Origin: Photobacterium sp. TY1-4
GTDB taxonomy: Bacteria; Pseudomonadota; Gammaproteobacteria; Enterobacterales; Vibrionaceae
Reading direction: 5' to 3'
Assembly: GCF_025398175.1 (NCBI RefSeq)
Contig: NZ_CP099734.1
Coordinates: 558,001-622,000, forward strand
Length of the DNA: 64,000 bases
Shown: one piece after another, positions 17,061 to 23,689 of the stretch
Numbering within the stretch: position 1 is the first letter of the stretch
Layout: the number at the start of each line of letters is the position of its first letter
Position numbers and translations under genes: made by a program
The notes under the pieces: generated by a model
The model's input: only the letters and a program-made list of their open reading frames with translations
Told to the model about the DNA's origin: nothing
Database searches by the model: none

Positions 17061-18188
17061 ATGGTTGCAGAGTTAAGTAAATTAAGAGATCAAATTGACG
17101 AAGTTGATCAGCAGATGGTGGCGTTGCTTGCTCGCCGTCTGGCGCTGGTCGAAGAAGTCGGGCATGTCAAAAGTCAGCATGGCCTGCCGATTTACGCTCC
17201 GGATCGGGAAGCGGCGATGCTGGCTTCCCGGCGCCGGGAAGCGGAAAACCAAGGGGTGCCGCCGGATCTGATTGAAGATATCCTGCGTCGCACCATGCGC
17301 GAATCGTACGCCAGTGAAAATGACTCCGGCTTTAAATGTCTCAAGCCGGATCTGCGCCCGATTGTCGTGGTCGGCGGTCATGGCCAGCTCGGCGGGCTGT
17401 TCTGTCGTCTGTTTGAACTGTCGGGCTACACCGTGCGTAAACTGGGCAGTCAGGACTGGGATCGCGCCGACGAGCTGTTGTCTGATGCCGGGATGGTGGT
17501 GGTGTCCGTCCCAATCAACCTCACCGAGCAAGTGATCCGCAAACTCGACCACCTGCCGGAAGATTGTATTCTGGCGGACTTAACCTCGGTCAAGAGTGCG
17601 CCGTTGCAGGCGATGCTGGAAGTCCACTCGGGGCCGGTCGTCGGCCTGCACCCGATGTTCGGGCCGGATATTGCCAGTCTGGCAAAACAGGTGGTGGCCT
17701 ACTGTGATGGTCGGAACCCGGAGCGGTACCAGTGGCTATTGGAGCAGATCCAGATCTGGGGAGCGACGCTCAACCGGATCAGTGCGATTGAACATGATGA
17801 AGGCATGACCCTGATCCAGGTGCTGCGCCATTTTACCTCGTTCGCTTACGGGGTGCATCTGGCGGAAGAAGATCCCAAACTGGAGCAGTTGCTGGCACTG
17901 AGCTCACCGATTTACCGGCTGGAGCTGGCGATGGTCGGTCGTTTGTTTGCCCAGGACGCCCAGCTATATGCCGATATTATTATGTCTTCTCCGCAGAACC
18001 TGGCGATGATCAAACGTTTCCATCAGCGGTTCGGGGAAGCCATCGCGATACTGGAAGAGAAGGATAAGGCGGCGTTCAAGCAGGCCTTTCATCAGGTGGA
18101 AAGCTGGTTTGGAGATTATGCCCAGCATTTTTTAGCCGAGAGCCAGGGATTACTTAGACAGGCGAACGACGCAACGCACCGAACTTAA
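17061..18188 (+). CDS. tyrA: Bifunctional chorismate mutase / prephenate dehydrogenase (T-protein)
   Basis: TyrA converts chorismate to prephenate and then, with NAD+, to 4-hydroxyphenylpyruvate on the way to tyrosine. The 375-residue protein has an N-terminal AroQ chorismate mutase domain (1-90; [19 protein letters not shown]) and a dehydrogenase domain with Rossmann motif GGHGQLGGL (105-113) and [12 protein letters not shown] at 17061 is used because it aligns with E. coli TyrA (MVAEL); a longer frame from 16986 adds an unrelated N-terminus. It is the second gene of the aroF-tyrA operon and ends at a terminator shared with pheA. Confidence 0.97.
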   Translation: MVAELSKLRDQIDEVDQQMVALLARRLALVEEVGHVKSQHGLPIYAPDREAAMLASRRREAENQGVPPDLIEDILRRTMRESYASENDSGFKCLKPDLRPIVVVGGHGQLGGLFCRLFELSGYTVRKLGSQDWDRADELLSDAGMVVVSVPINLTEQVIRKLDHLPEDCILADLTSVKSAPLQAMLEVHSGPVVGLHPMFGPDIASLAKQVVAYCDGRNPERYQWLLEQIQIWGATLNRISAIEHDEGMTLIQVLRHFTSFAYGVHLAEEDPKLEQLLALSSPIYRLELAMVGRLFAQDAQLYADIIMSSPQNLAMIKRFHQRFGEAIAILEEKDKAAFKQAFHQVESWFGDYAQHFLAESQGLLRQANDATHRT

Positions 18189-18210
18189 GCCAGAGCGATC
18201 TGGAGCAATT

Positions 18211-18240
18211 AAAAACGAGAGCTGCTGCTCTCGTTTTTTT
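18211..18240. terminator. Bidirectional terminator between tyrA and pheA
   Basis: A 12-bp perfect stem (AAAAACGAGAGC / GCTCTCGTTTTT) with loop TGCT has T-runs reading both ways. It serves the convergent tyrA (plus) and pheA (minus). Confidence 0.93.
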
Positions 18241-18254
18241 ATGGGCTGGCGGCG

Positions 18255-19433
18255 TCACTCCGCCTCGATCTCGACTTCCGTCGGCTTGACGTTCTCGCTC
18301 GGGTAGCAGCCCAGTACTTTGATAAAGCGGGTCAGGCGGGTCAGCTCTTCCAGCGCCTGCTGCATCACTTCAGACTTGAGATTCACTTCCACATCGACAT
18401 AGAACATCTCTTCCCACGGATTCCCGATCACCGGACGTGATTCCAACTTGGTCATATTGATCTTGAGGTTGCGCAGAACCAGCAGACACTCGACCAGTGA
18501 ACCGGCTGCCTGAGCGGTGGACATGATCAGGGTGGTCTTGGCCGGGATCAGGGTGGTGACGTCAACCGGCTTGCGGGCAACGACAATGAAGCGGGTGTAG
18601 TTTTCCTGTTGATTGGCGATATTGGTTTTCAGCGGTGTCAGGCCGTACAGCTCGCCGCTGGAGGCATTGCCAATGGCAGCCACATTAGGCAGCTTCAGCT
18701 CGGCGACTTTCTGCATCGCCTCTGCGGTGCTGGGGCAATATTCCTGGGTGATCTTGCCCATGGTGTGCAGGTACTCACTGCATTGCTGATGCGGTTGGGG
18801 GTGCGAGTACAGGGTGTCAATCTGAGCCAGGTTGGTGTCGACGGCGGTCAGCAGGCAATGCTCGATCGGCTGGGTGATCTCACCGACAATTGACAGGCTG
18901 GTATGCTGGAGCAGATCGTATACCTCGTTAATCGAGCCGGAGCTGGTATTTTCGATCGGTAGCACCCCGTAATCGGCGTTCCCGGTTTCGACCACATTCA
19001 CCACATCCCGGAACGTTGAGCAGCTGATCTCAACCAAACGGGTTTGTTTCTTGCTGAAATAATTGCGGCTGGCCAGATTGGAGTAGGAGCCTTTGGCACC
19101 GAGGAAAGAGACCCGGGCAACTGGCTGCAAGCTGTCCGGGTTGGTGAGCTTTTGCAGGTAGGCCTGCTGGAACAGGACAGAGTCTTCAATAATGGTGTGG
19201 AAAATCTGGGTGACATACTGAGCATCGAGTTGTTCTTGCTTGCCCCATTCGATCAGCTTGAGCAGCAACTCTTGCTCCCGGGTCTGATCCCGGACCGGTT
19301 TCGCGGTCTGGATTTTGCTTTTGGCAACGGCCAGGCTGAGCTGGCGTCGCTCTGCCAGCAGCTTGATTATTTCATGGTCGATGCGGCTGACATTGTTTCG
19401 GATGTCGTCCAGTGAATAGGTTTGCTCTGTCAT
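18255..19433 (-). CDS. pheA: Bifunctional chorismate mutase / prephenate dehydratase (P-protein)
   Basis: PheA makes prephenate from chorismate and dehydrates it to phenylpyruvate for phenylalanine synthesis. The 392-residue protein has an AroQ mutase domain (1-95), a dehydratase domain (about 105-285) with VSFLGAKGSYSNLA and GVLPIENTSSGS, and a C-terminal ACT regulatory domain (about 300-385). The ACT domain keeps the ESRP feedback motif and NPWEEMFYVDV; the usual GALV motif reads GSLV. Expression is predicted to be controlled by the leader peptide pheL and its attenuator directly upstream. Confidence 0.97.
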   Translation of the reverse strand: MTEQTYSLDDIRNNVSRIDHEIIKLLAERRQLSLAVAKSKIQTAKPVRDQTREQELLLKLIEWGKQEQLDAQYVTQIFHTIIEDSVLFQQAYLQKLTNPDSLQPVARVSFLGAKGSYSNLASRNYFSKKQTRLVEISCSTFRDVVNVVETGNADYGVLPIENTSSGSINEVYDLLQHTSLSIVGEITQPIEHCLLTAVDTNLAQIDTLYSHPQPHQQCSEYLHTMGKITQEYCPSTAEAMQKVAELKLPNVAAIGNASSGELYGLTPLKTNIANQQENYTRFIVVARKPVDVTTLIPAKTTLIMSTAQAAGSLVECLLVLRNLKINMTKLESRPVIGNPWEEMFYVDVEVNLKSEVMQQALEELTRLTRFIKVLGCYPSENVKPTEVEIEAE

Positions 19434-19463
19434 TGTCTTTCCCTGTCTGAATGCGCCTGATAC

Positions 19464-19488
19464 AAAAAAGCCTCCCGAGAAGGAGGCT
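19464..19488 (-). terminator. pheA attenuator (rho-independent terminator in the leader)
   Basis: On the minus strand AGCCTCC / GGAGGCT with a 6-nt loop is followed by six T's. It lies 45 nt past the pheL stop and just before pheA. Together with the Phe-rich leader peptide it forms a classical amino-acid attenuator. Confidence 0.9.
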
Positions 19489-19533
19489 GTCTGTTCGTCT
19501 TTCGCTTGTTTCTCGCGTCACGAATCGCCCCCG

Positions 19534-19584
19534 TTACGGTGACATAAAAAAGAAGCGAAAGAAAAACAGTTGAAATCGGCGCAT
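19534..19584 (-). CDS. pheL: Phenylalanine operon leader peptide
   Basis: This 16-codon minus-strand frame encodes MRRFQLFFFRFFFMSP, with seven phenylalanines in two clusters, like E. coli PheL. It lies between a good promoter and the attenuator terminator upstream of pheA. Ribosome stalling at Phe codons when charged tRNA-Phe is scarce would prevent the terminator from forming and allow pheA expression. Its CTTTCGCTT segment can pair with AAGCGAAAG further down (19499-19507), a likely pause or protector stem. The call rests on composition, position and the conserved raiA-pheL-pheA order. Confidence 0.92.
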   Translation of the reverse strand: MRRFQLFFFRFFFMSP

Positions 19585-19627
19585 GGTGTTGATGAGTTAT
19601 CGTTCTATTATGTGTGAATATGATTCC

Positions 19628-19656
19628 ACAGTATTCAGCCGCTCAGGGCTTGTCAA
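19628..19656 (-). promoter_or_regulatory. Promoter of pheL-pheA
   Basis: On the minus strand a consensus TTGACA (19651-19656) is 17 nt from TACTGT (19628-19633). Transcription would begin near 19621, about 37 nt before the pheL ATG. Confidence 0.72.
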
Positions 19657-19665
19657 GCAGAAAGT

Positions 19666-19693
19666 AAACCGCCCTGCAAGGGCAGGGCGGTTT
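19666..19693 (-). terminator. Terminator of raiA
   Basis: A 12-bp perfect stem (AAACCGCCCTGC / GCAGGGCGGTTT) with loop CCTT on the minus strand is followed by TACTTTCTGCTT. It separates raiA from the pheL promoter. Confidence 0.8.
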
Positions 19694-19711
19694 GAAATCC
19701 TCTCGGTTTGA

Positions 19712-20068
19712 TTATGCTTCTTCTTCTTGTTCTTCTTCGACCTCAGCTTCAACCTCTGGTTTATTGCTGTGGCTGGCACGGCGGGCTGCCGGTTTGTGCG
19801 CCTGTTTGTTGAGCTGACGTTCCAGCTTCTGATAGACCTCGGTAATGGCGCCGTACATATCGTCATGCTCTGCGGAGGCGACGATTTGACCACCTGGAAT
19901 CGCTGCTGAGGCTTCAATTTTAAACTGCTTGCCCGGCTCAGTGCTGATGGTCGCATTCTTACTGATGAGTGGGACTTGGTACTTCTCTAACTTTTTGAAT
20001 TTAAATTCAATTCTGTCACGGATAGCAGGAGTGATGTCTAGGTTTTTGCCGGTAATATTTACTGTCAT
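19712..20068 (-). CDS. raiA: Ribosome-associated inhibitor RaiA (HPF/YfiA family)
   Basis: RaiA binds the 30S A- and P-site region and stabilises 70S ribosomes during stress or stationary phase, opposing dimerisation in E. coli. The 118-residue protein has the HPF fold (1-95): MTVNITGKNLDITPAIRDRI at the start and VASAEHDDMYGAITEVYQKLERQL at the end, shown here in two parts. The C-terminal tail is very acidic (EVEAEVEEEQEEEA). Upstream lie a class II CRP site and a -10 element, so it should respond to carbon limitation. It is adjacent to pheL-pheA as in E. coli. Confidence 0.95.
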   Translation of the reverse strand: MTVNITGKNLDITPAIRDRIEFKFKKLEKYQVPLISKNATISTEPGKQFKIEASAAIPGGQIVASAEHDDMYGAITEVYQKLERQLNKQAHKPAARRASHSNKPEVEAEVEEEQEEEA

Positions 20069-20110
20069 AATAATCTTTCCTCTTTTGCTACCCTTCGTTG
20101 GGTTAACTCC

Positions 20111-20152
20111 AGATTACTAAAATCAGGATTGAATAATGTGACCTAGGTCACG
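20111..20152 (-). promoter_or_regulatory. CRP-dependent (class II) promoter of raiA
   Basis: TGTGA-CCTAGG-TCACG (20137-20152) matches the CRP consensus TGTGA-N6-TCACA at 9 of 10 positions. On the minus strand TAATCT (20111-20116) is a fitting -10 element. A start near 20104 puts the CRP centre at about -41, the class II geometry. Confidence 0.75.
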
Positions 20153-20425
20153 TTTGGGTGATTGCGATGATGTCCAGAAAAATTATGTGATCCGTCCTCA
20201 TTTGTTGCAAAAATTTATGATGAAAACACTTGTCCGAGGGATGAAATCTAAGGCAGTATGAAACCAGGAAGAACGCTGGTGGCTGGTGCTGACTAGGGGC
20301 CTAATTCGATTAATAACAATAAGTTGAGCTCACTTTGACCAAGTGGGCCTGGCCCTGAGAACTCATATCAGCGTGCACTTTCACCTCTGATTTCTTCGCG
20401 GCGCGCTTGCGTGATACCGCATTAT
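20153..20425. other. Gap between raiA promoter and bamD terminator
   Basis: About 270 nt without a coding frame. It contains some GC-rich interrupted repeats (GGGCCTGGCCC at about 20345-20355) but no clear promoter plus terminator pair that would prove a small RNA. Confidence 0.4.
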
Positions 20426-20456
20426 AAAAAACAGCAGCCTGAGGCTGCTGTTTTTG
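20426..20456. terminator. Terminator of bamD (bidirectional structure)
   Basis: A stem AACAGCAGCC / GGCTGCTGTT with loop TGA, extended by A:T pairs, is flanked by A's and T's on both sides. It lies just beyond the bamD stop on the minus strand. Confidence 0.88.
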
Positions 20457-20479
20457 TTTTCGGTTGGCTCTTCTTGTGT

Positions 20480-21205
20480 TTACTGTGGATTCAGCGTCAT
20501 CAGCTCGCGGGTATGCTCCAGCGGCTGTTGCAGGTTTAACTGCTGATAGGCGGTTTCCATCAGCGCCAGCGACTGGCGCGCGGCCTGGGTATCCGGGTAG
20601 TGACGCTGCAGCTGTTGCGCCCGGTTGATCGCGGCGACCCAGGCTTCGCGGCGGATATAGTAGTCGGCAGCTGCCAGCTCATAATCGGCCAGTCGGTTTT
20701 TCAAAAAGACCATGCGTGCTTTGGCATCGGCCGCGTACAGGCTGCTCGGGTAGCGTTCCAGCAGACGTTTAAAGTCGCGGAAAGCGCGGCGGGAAGGCTC
20801 CGGATCCCGGTCATGGCGTTCGATATTAAACAGATCGTGCAGGAAGCTGCGATCCTGAGCCATGTTGGTCAGGCCGCGCATGTAAAGTACCCAGTCTGCC
20901 TTTTCATGTGCCGGGTTCAGGCGGTTAAAGCGGTCAATGGTCGCTTCGGCCAGTGCCAGATCATCATTCTTGTAGTACGCATAAATCAGATCCAGCTGAA
21001 CCTGTTCAGAGTAGGCGCCAAACGGATAACGCGAGTCCAATGTTTCCAGTCGCTCAATGGCCGTGATCCAGCTGCCGCTCTGCAGCGCTTGCTGGGCGGT
21101 GGCATAGAGTTCGGACGGTGGAATATCGGGCACAATTTCGTCAGTGCTGGAACAGCCTGAAAGAAGGGTAACGGCAAGCAGAGTCGAGATTGTCAGGCGT
21201 TTCAT
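20480..21205 (-). CDS. bamD: Outer membrane assembly lipoprotein BamD
   Basis: BamD is the essential lipoprotein of the BAM complex that, with BamA, folds and inserts outer-membrane beta-barrels. The 241-residue protein has a signal peptide with lipobox LLSGC (about residue 17) and five TPR-like repeats. Conserved stretches are SELYATAQQAL, VQLDLIYAYYKNDDLALAEATIDRF, shown as the family block, and YMRGLTNMA. ATG at 21205 aligns with E. coli BamD; the longer frame from TTG 21229 is less likely. It is divergent from rluD. Confidence 0.95.
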   Translation of the reverse strand: MKRLTISTLLAVTLLSGCSSTDEIVPDIPPSELYATAQQALQSGSWITAIERLETLDSRYPFGAYSEQVQLDLIYAYYKNDDLALAEATIDRFNRLNPAHEKADWVLYMRGLTNMAQDRSFLHDLFNIERHDRDPEPSRRAFRDFKRLLERYPSSLYAADAKARMVFLKNRLADYELAAADYYIRREAWVAAINRAQQLQRHYPDTQAARQSLALMETAYQQLNLQQPLEHTRELMTLNPQ

Positions 21206-21267
21206 TGTGTCGTCTGTTTCCTTGGTCAATTTATTTTCTGTGGATCCATTACGGACAGGGCCGTTAA

Positions 21268-21291
21268 CAGATACAATGGCACTATGAAGTT
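21268..21291 (-). promoter_or_regulatory. Possible sigma-E promoter of bamD
   Basis: On the minus strand AACTT (21287-21291) and TCTG (21268-21271) are 15 nt apart, resembling the GAACTT / TCTGA elements of sigma-E. bamD (yfiO) is a sigma-E target in E. coli. The match is partial. Confidence 0.4.
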
Positions 21292-21342
21292 ATTTTACGC
21301 AGCGTTTGACGTTTAGTCCCACGCTTTTTGAAAAAGTTCGCG

Positions 21343-22317
21343 ATGGCACAGCAAATAGAGTTAACAAATACGGTAAACGAGAGCCAGCTAGGGCAACGCC
21401 TGGATCAGGCGCTGGCAGAATTATATCCGGATTACTCCCGTTCTCGGATCAAAGAGTGGATTCTGGATGGCAAGGTATCGGTGGATGGTGAAGTGGTCAA
21501 GAAACCACGGACCAAGATGATGGGGGGCGAGTCGCTTCTTGTTCAGGCCGAGATTGAAGATGAAGTCCGCTGGATGGCTCAGGATATTCCGCTTAATATC
21601 GTCTATGAAGATGAGCATATCCTGGTGCTCAACAAGCCGCGTGACTTTGTTGTTCACCCGGGGGCCGGTACCCCGGACGGGACGGTTCTGAACGCCCTGC
21701 TGCACCACTGTCCGGAGTTGGCAGAAGTGCCGCGGGCCGGGATCGTTCACCGTCTGGATAAAGATACGACGGGTCTGATGGTGGTGGCGAAAACCATTCA
21801 GGCGCAAACACGCCTGGTGCGCGCGTTGCAAAAACGCAAGATCACCCGCGAATATGAAGCCATTGCCATGGGCAAAATGACTGGTGGCGGGATCGTTGAA
21901 AAGCCAATTGGCCGTCATTCGACCAAACGTACCTGCATGGCCGTTCATGAGCTGGGGAAACCGGCGATCACGCATTACCGGGTGGCCGAGCATTACCGCG
22001 AGCACACGCGCATTGTTCTGCGCCTGGAAACTGGTCGGACGCACCAAATCCGGGTGCATATGTCCTATCTGTCACATCCGCTGGTGGGAGATGCCACCTA
22101 TGGCGGTCGTCCGCGCCCGCCGCGCAATGCATCGGATGAGCTGATCCAGGCACTGCGCGCGTTTGATCGCCAGGCGCTGCATGCACGCATGTTACGTCTG
22201 GATCACCCGATCACCGGGGAGCTGATGGAGTGGCATGCGCCATTGCCGACCGATATGGTGGTGATGATGGATATTCTGCGCAAAGACAAAGAAGAGCACC
22301 CAGAGGACGACTACTAA
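21343..22317 (+). CDS. rluD: 23S rRNA pseudouridine synthase RluD (U1911, U1915, U1917)
   Basis: RluD converts three uridines in helix 69 of 23S rRNA to pseudouridine, important for subunit joining and termination. The 324-residue protein has an N-terminal S4 domain (about 15-75; RLDQALAELYPDYSRSRIKEWI, the usual block) and the RsuA/RluA catalytic domain with HRLDKDTTGL, catalytic Asp139. ATG at 21343 aligns with the E. coli start (MAQ). Its stop is 1 nt before the pgeF ATG, so the two are cotranscribed. Confidence 0.97.
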   Translation: MAQQIELTNTVNESQLGQRLDQALAELYPDYSRSRIKEWILDGKVSVDGEVVKKPRTKMMGGESLLVQAEIEDEVRWMAQDIPLNIVYEDEHILVLNKPRDFVVHPGAGTPDGTVLNALLHHCPELAEVPRAGIVHRLDKDTTGLMVVAKTIQAQTRLVRALQKRKITREYEAIAMGKMTGGGIVEKPIGRHSTKRTCMAVHELGKPAITHYRVAEHYREHTRIVLRLETGRTHQIRVHMSYLSHPLVGDATYGGRPRPPRNASDELIQALRAFDRQALHARMLRLDHPITGELMEWHAPLPTDMVVMMDILRKDKEEHPEDDY

Positions 22318-22318
22318 C

Positions 22319-23050
22319 ATGTTCCTGACTCCCGACTGGCCGGCACCGGTGCATATCAAGGCAGTTTCGACCACCCGTGAAGGGGGGATCAGCCTGCCGC
22401 CGTATCAGGGATTGAACCTGGGCGCCCATGTCGGGGATCAGTCTGAACATGTAGCGTTGAATCGAGAAGCACTGCGCCAGGCTTTAGATTTGGCCCGGTC
22501 GCCGATCTGGCTCAATCAGATCCACAGCAACCGGGTGTTGACCCTGACGGCGCCAACTTCGGCTTTGCCGGATGCGGATGGGAGCTATACCCAAACCCCC
22601 GGAGTGGCTTGTACGGTGATGACGGCGGACTGTCTGCCGGTGTTGCTGTGCGATCAGGACGGCACGCAGGTGGCGGCAGTACATGCCGGTTGGCGCGGGT
22701 TGGCGGATGGTATTCTGGAGGCGGCCCTGGCGAAATTTACGGGACCGGGCGAGACGATCCTGGCCTGGCTGGGACCGGCCATCGGACCGAGCGCTTTTGA
22801 AGTCGGCGGTGAAGTGCGCGCGCAATTTATGGCAGTGATGCCGGAAGCGGAAGCCGCGTTTCAGCCACGGGGTGAGAAATGGCTGGCTGATTTATATCTG
22901 CTGGCCCGCCAGCGACTGGCGCGTGCCGGGGTTCATCAGATCTTTGGTGGCGATCAGTGTACCTACAGCCAGCCGGAACAATACTTTTCCTACCGCCGTG
23001 ACGGCATCACCGGCCGCCAGGCCAGCTTGATCTGGATTGAGCCATCGTGA
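22319..23050 (+). CDS. pgeF: Purine nucleoside phosphorylase PgeF / YfiH (LACC1, 'polyphenol oxidase' family)
   Basis: The 243-residue protein has the exact length of E. coli YfiH. The conserved Zn/active-site residues are present: His69 (NQIHS), Cys105 (TADCLPVL) and His122 (VHAGWRG). Members phosphorylate or deaminate adenosine and related nucleosides. YfiH has also been proposed to correct L-Ser misincorporation in peptidoglycan; older annotation calls it a laccase. It starts one base after the rluD stop codon, an arrangement that implies translational coupling. Confidence 0.93.
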   Translation: MFLTPDWPAPVHIKAVSTTREGGISLPPYQGLNLGAHVGDQSEHVALNREALRQALDLARSPIWLNQIHSNRVLTLTAPTSALPDADGSYTQTPGVACTVMTADCLPVLLCDQDGTQVAAVHAGWRGLADGILEAALAKFTGPGETILAWLGPAIGPSAFEVGGEVRAQFMAVMPEAEAAFQPRGEKWLADLYLLARQRLARAGVHQIFGGDQCTYSQPEQYFSYRRDGITGRQASLIWIEPS

Positions 23051-23063
23051 ATCCTTGCCGGGC

Positions 23064-23456
23064 TCAGGCCTGGCATTGCGTGACCTCAATCGACAAATGA
23101 TCCGGATGCTCGAAAAGCGCCGTGATAGCATCATAACCTCCTGAATAAGAAGCACTGAGTGTGATCATCAGTTGCGGCTGACCGTGTGGGTCGGTGTAGG
23201 CCGACAAATGACTTTCTATCGCTGAGCTGCGCTGAAAAGCAGAACCTGCCAAAATCCGCTGAAGGACGTCCACTTTTTCTTTCACAATGCTTCCGGCGCG
23301 GTTGCCGGGAGTAAAGTGTGCGACCGTCACCAGCGTCACCTGACCATTGAATTCTTCAAAGCACTGGCTGGCATGTGCTTCCCGGGGAAGCCCGAGCCAC
23401 AACAGGGCGGCTCCAAGGAGCCTCCTGCGCCGAATGACTGCGGTTGTTTTCATCAT
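23064..23456 (-). CDS. Small exported hypothetical protein
   Basis: I do not recognise this family. The 130-residue product starts MMKTTAVIRRRRLLGAALLW and has an Arg-rich, then hydrophobic, signal sequence with a likely cleavage after AHA (before SQC). The mature part is about 100 residues with two cysteines (near its N- and C-termini) that could form one disulphide. ATG at 23456 is preferred because AGGGA lies 8 nt before it. The gene is convergent with pgeF (13-nt gap). Codon use looks normal, and coding is plausible but unproven. Confidence 0.5.
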   Translation of the reverse strand: MMKTTAVIRRRRLLGAALLWLGLPREAHASQCFEEFNGQVTLVTVAHFTPGNRAGSIVKEKVDVLQRILAGSAFQRSSAIESHLSAYTDPHGQPQLMITLSASYSGGYDAITALFEHPDHLSIEVTQCQA

Positions 23457-23626
23457 CTTGTCCATCCCTGCCCAATGGTGCTGCTGAATTTTGAAATTAT
23501 TTCGGGCTATCTGTCGGAAACCAAGCCATTACTGAGTTGGCTGCGAGGGGATTCACGTTGGGGGTGAACTGTGATGCAGGTTTACATCAAGAGTGTTCCA
23601 TTTGACGCATTTCTCGGTGTGGAAAA

Positions 23627-23655
23627 CTTGAAAATGTCGGATTCGGCAACCATAT
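23627..23655 (+). promoter_or_regulatory. Sigma-32 (heat-shock) promoter of clpB
   Basis: CTTGAAA (23627-23633) is an exact -35 element of the RpoH consensus. ACCATAT (23649-23655) matches CCCATnT at all but one position, with a 15-nt spacer. It lies 35 nt upstream of the clpB ATG. Confidence 0.78.
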
Positions 23656-23689
23656 CAGTGATTGTGATCAGACAATGATAGGGGGCCGC

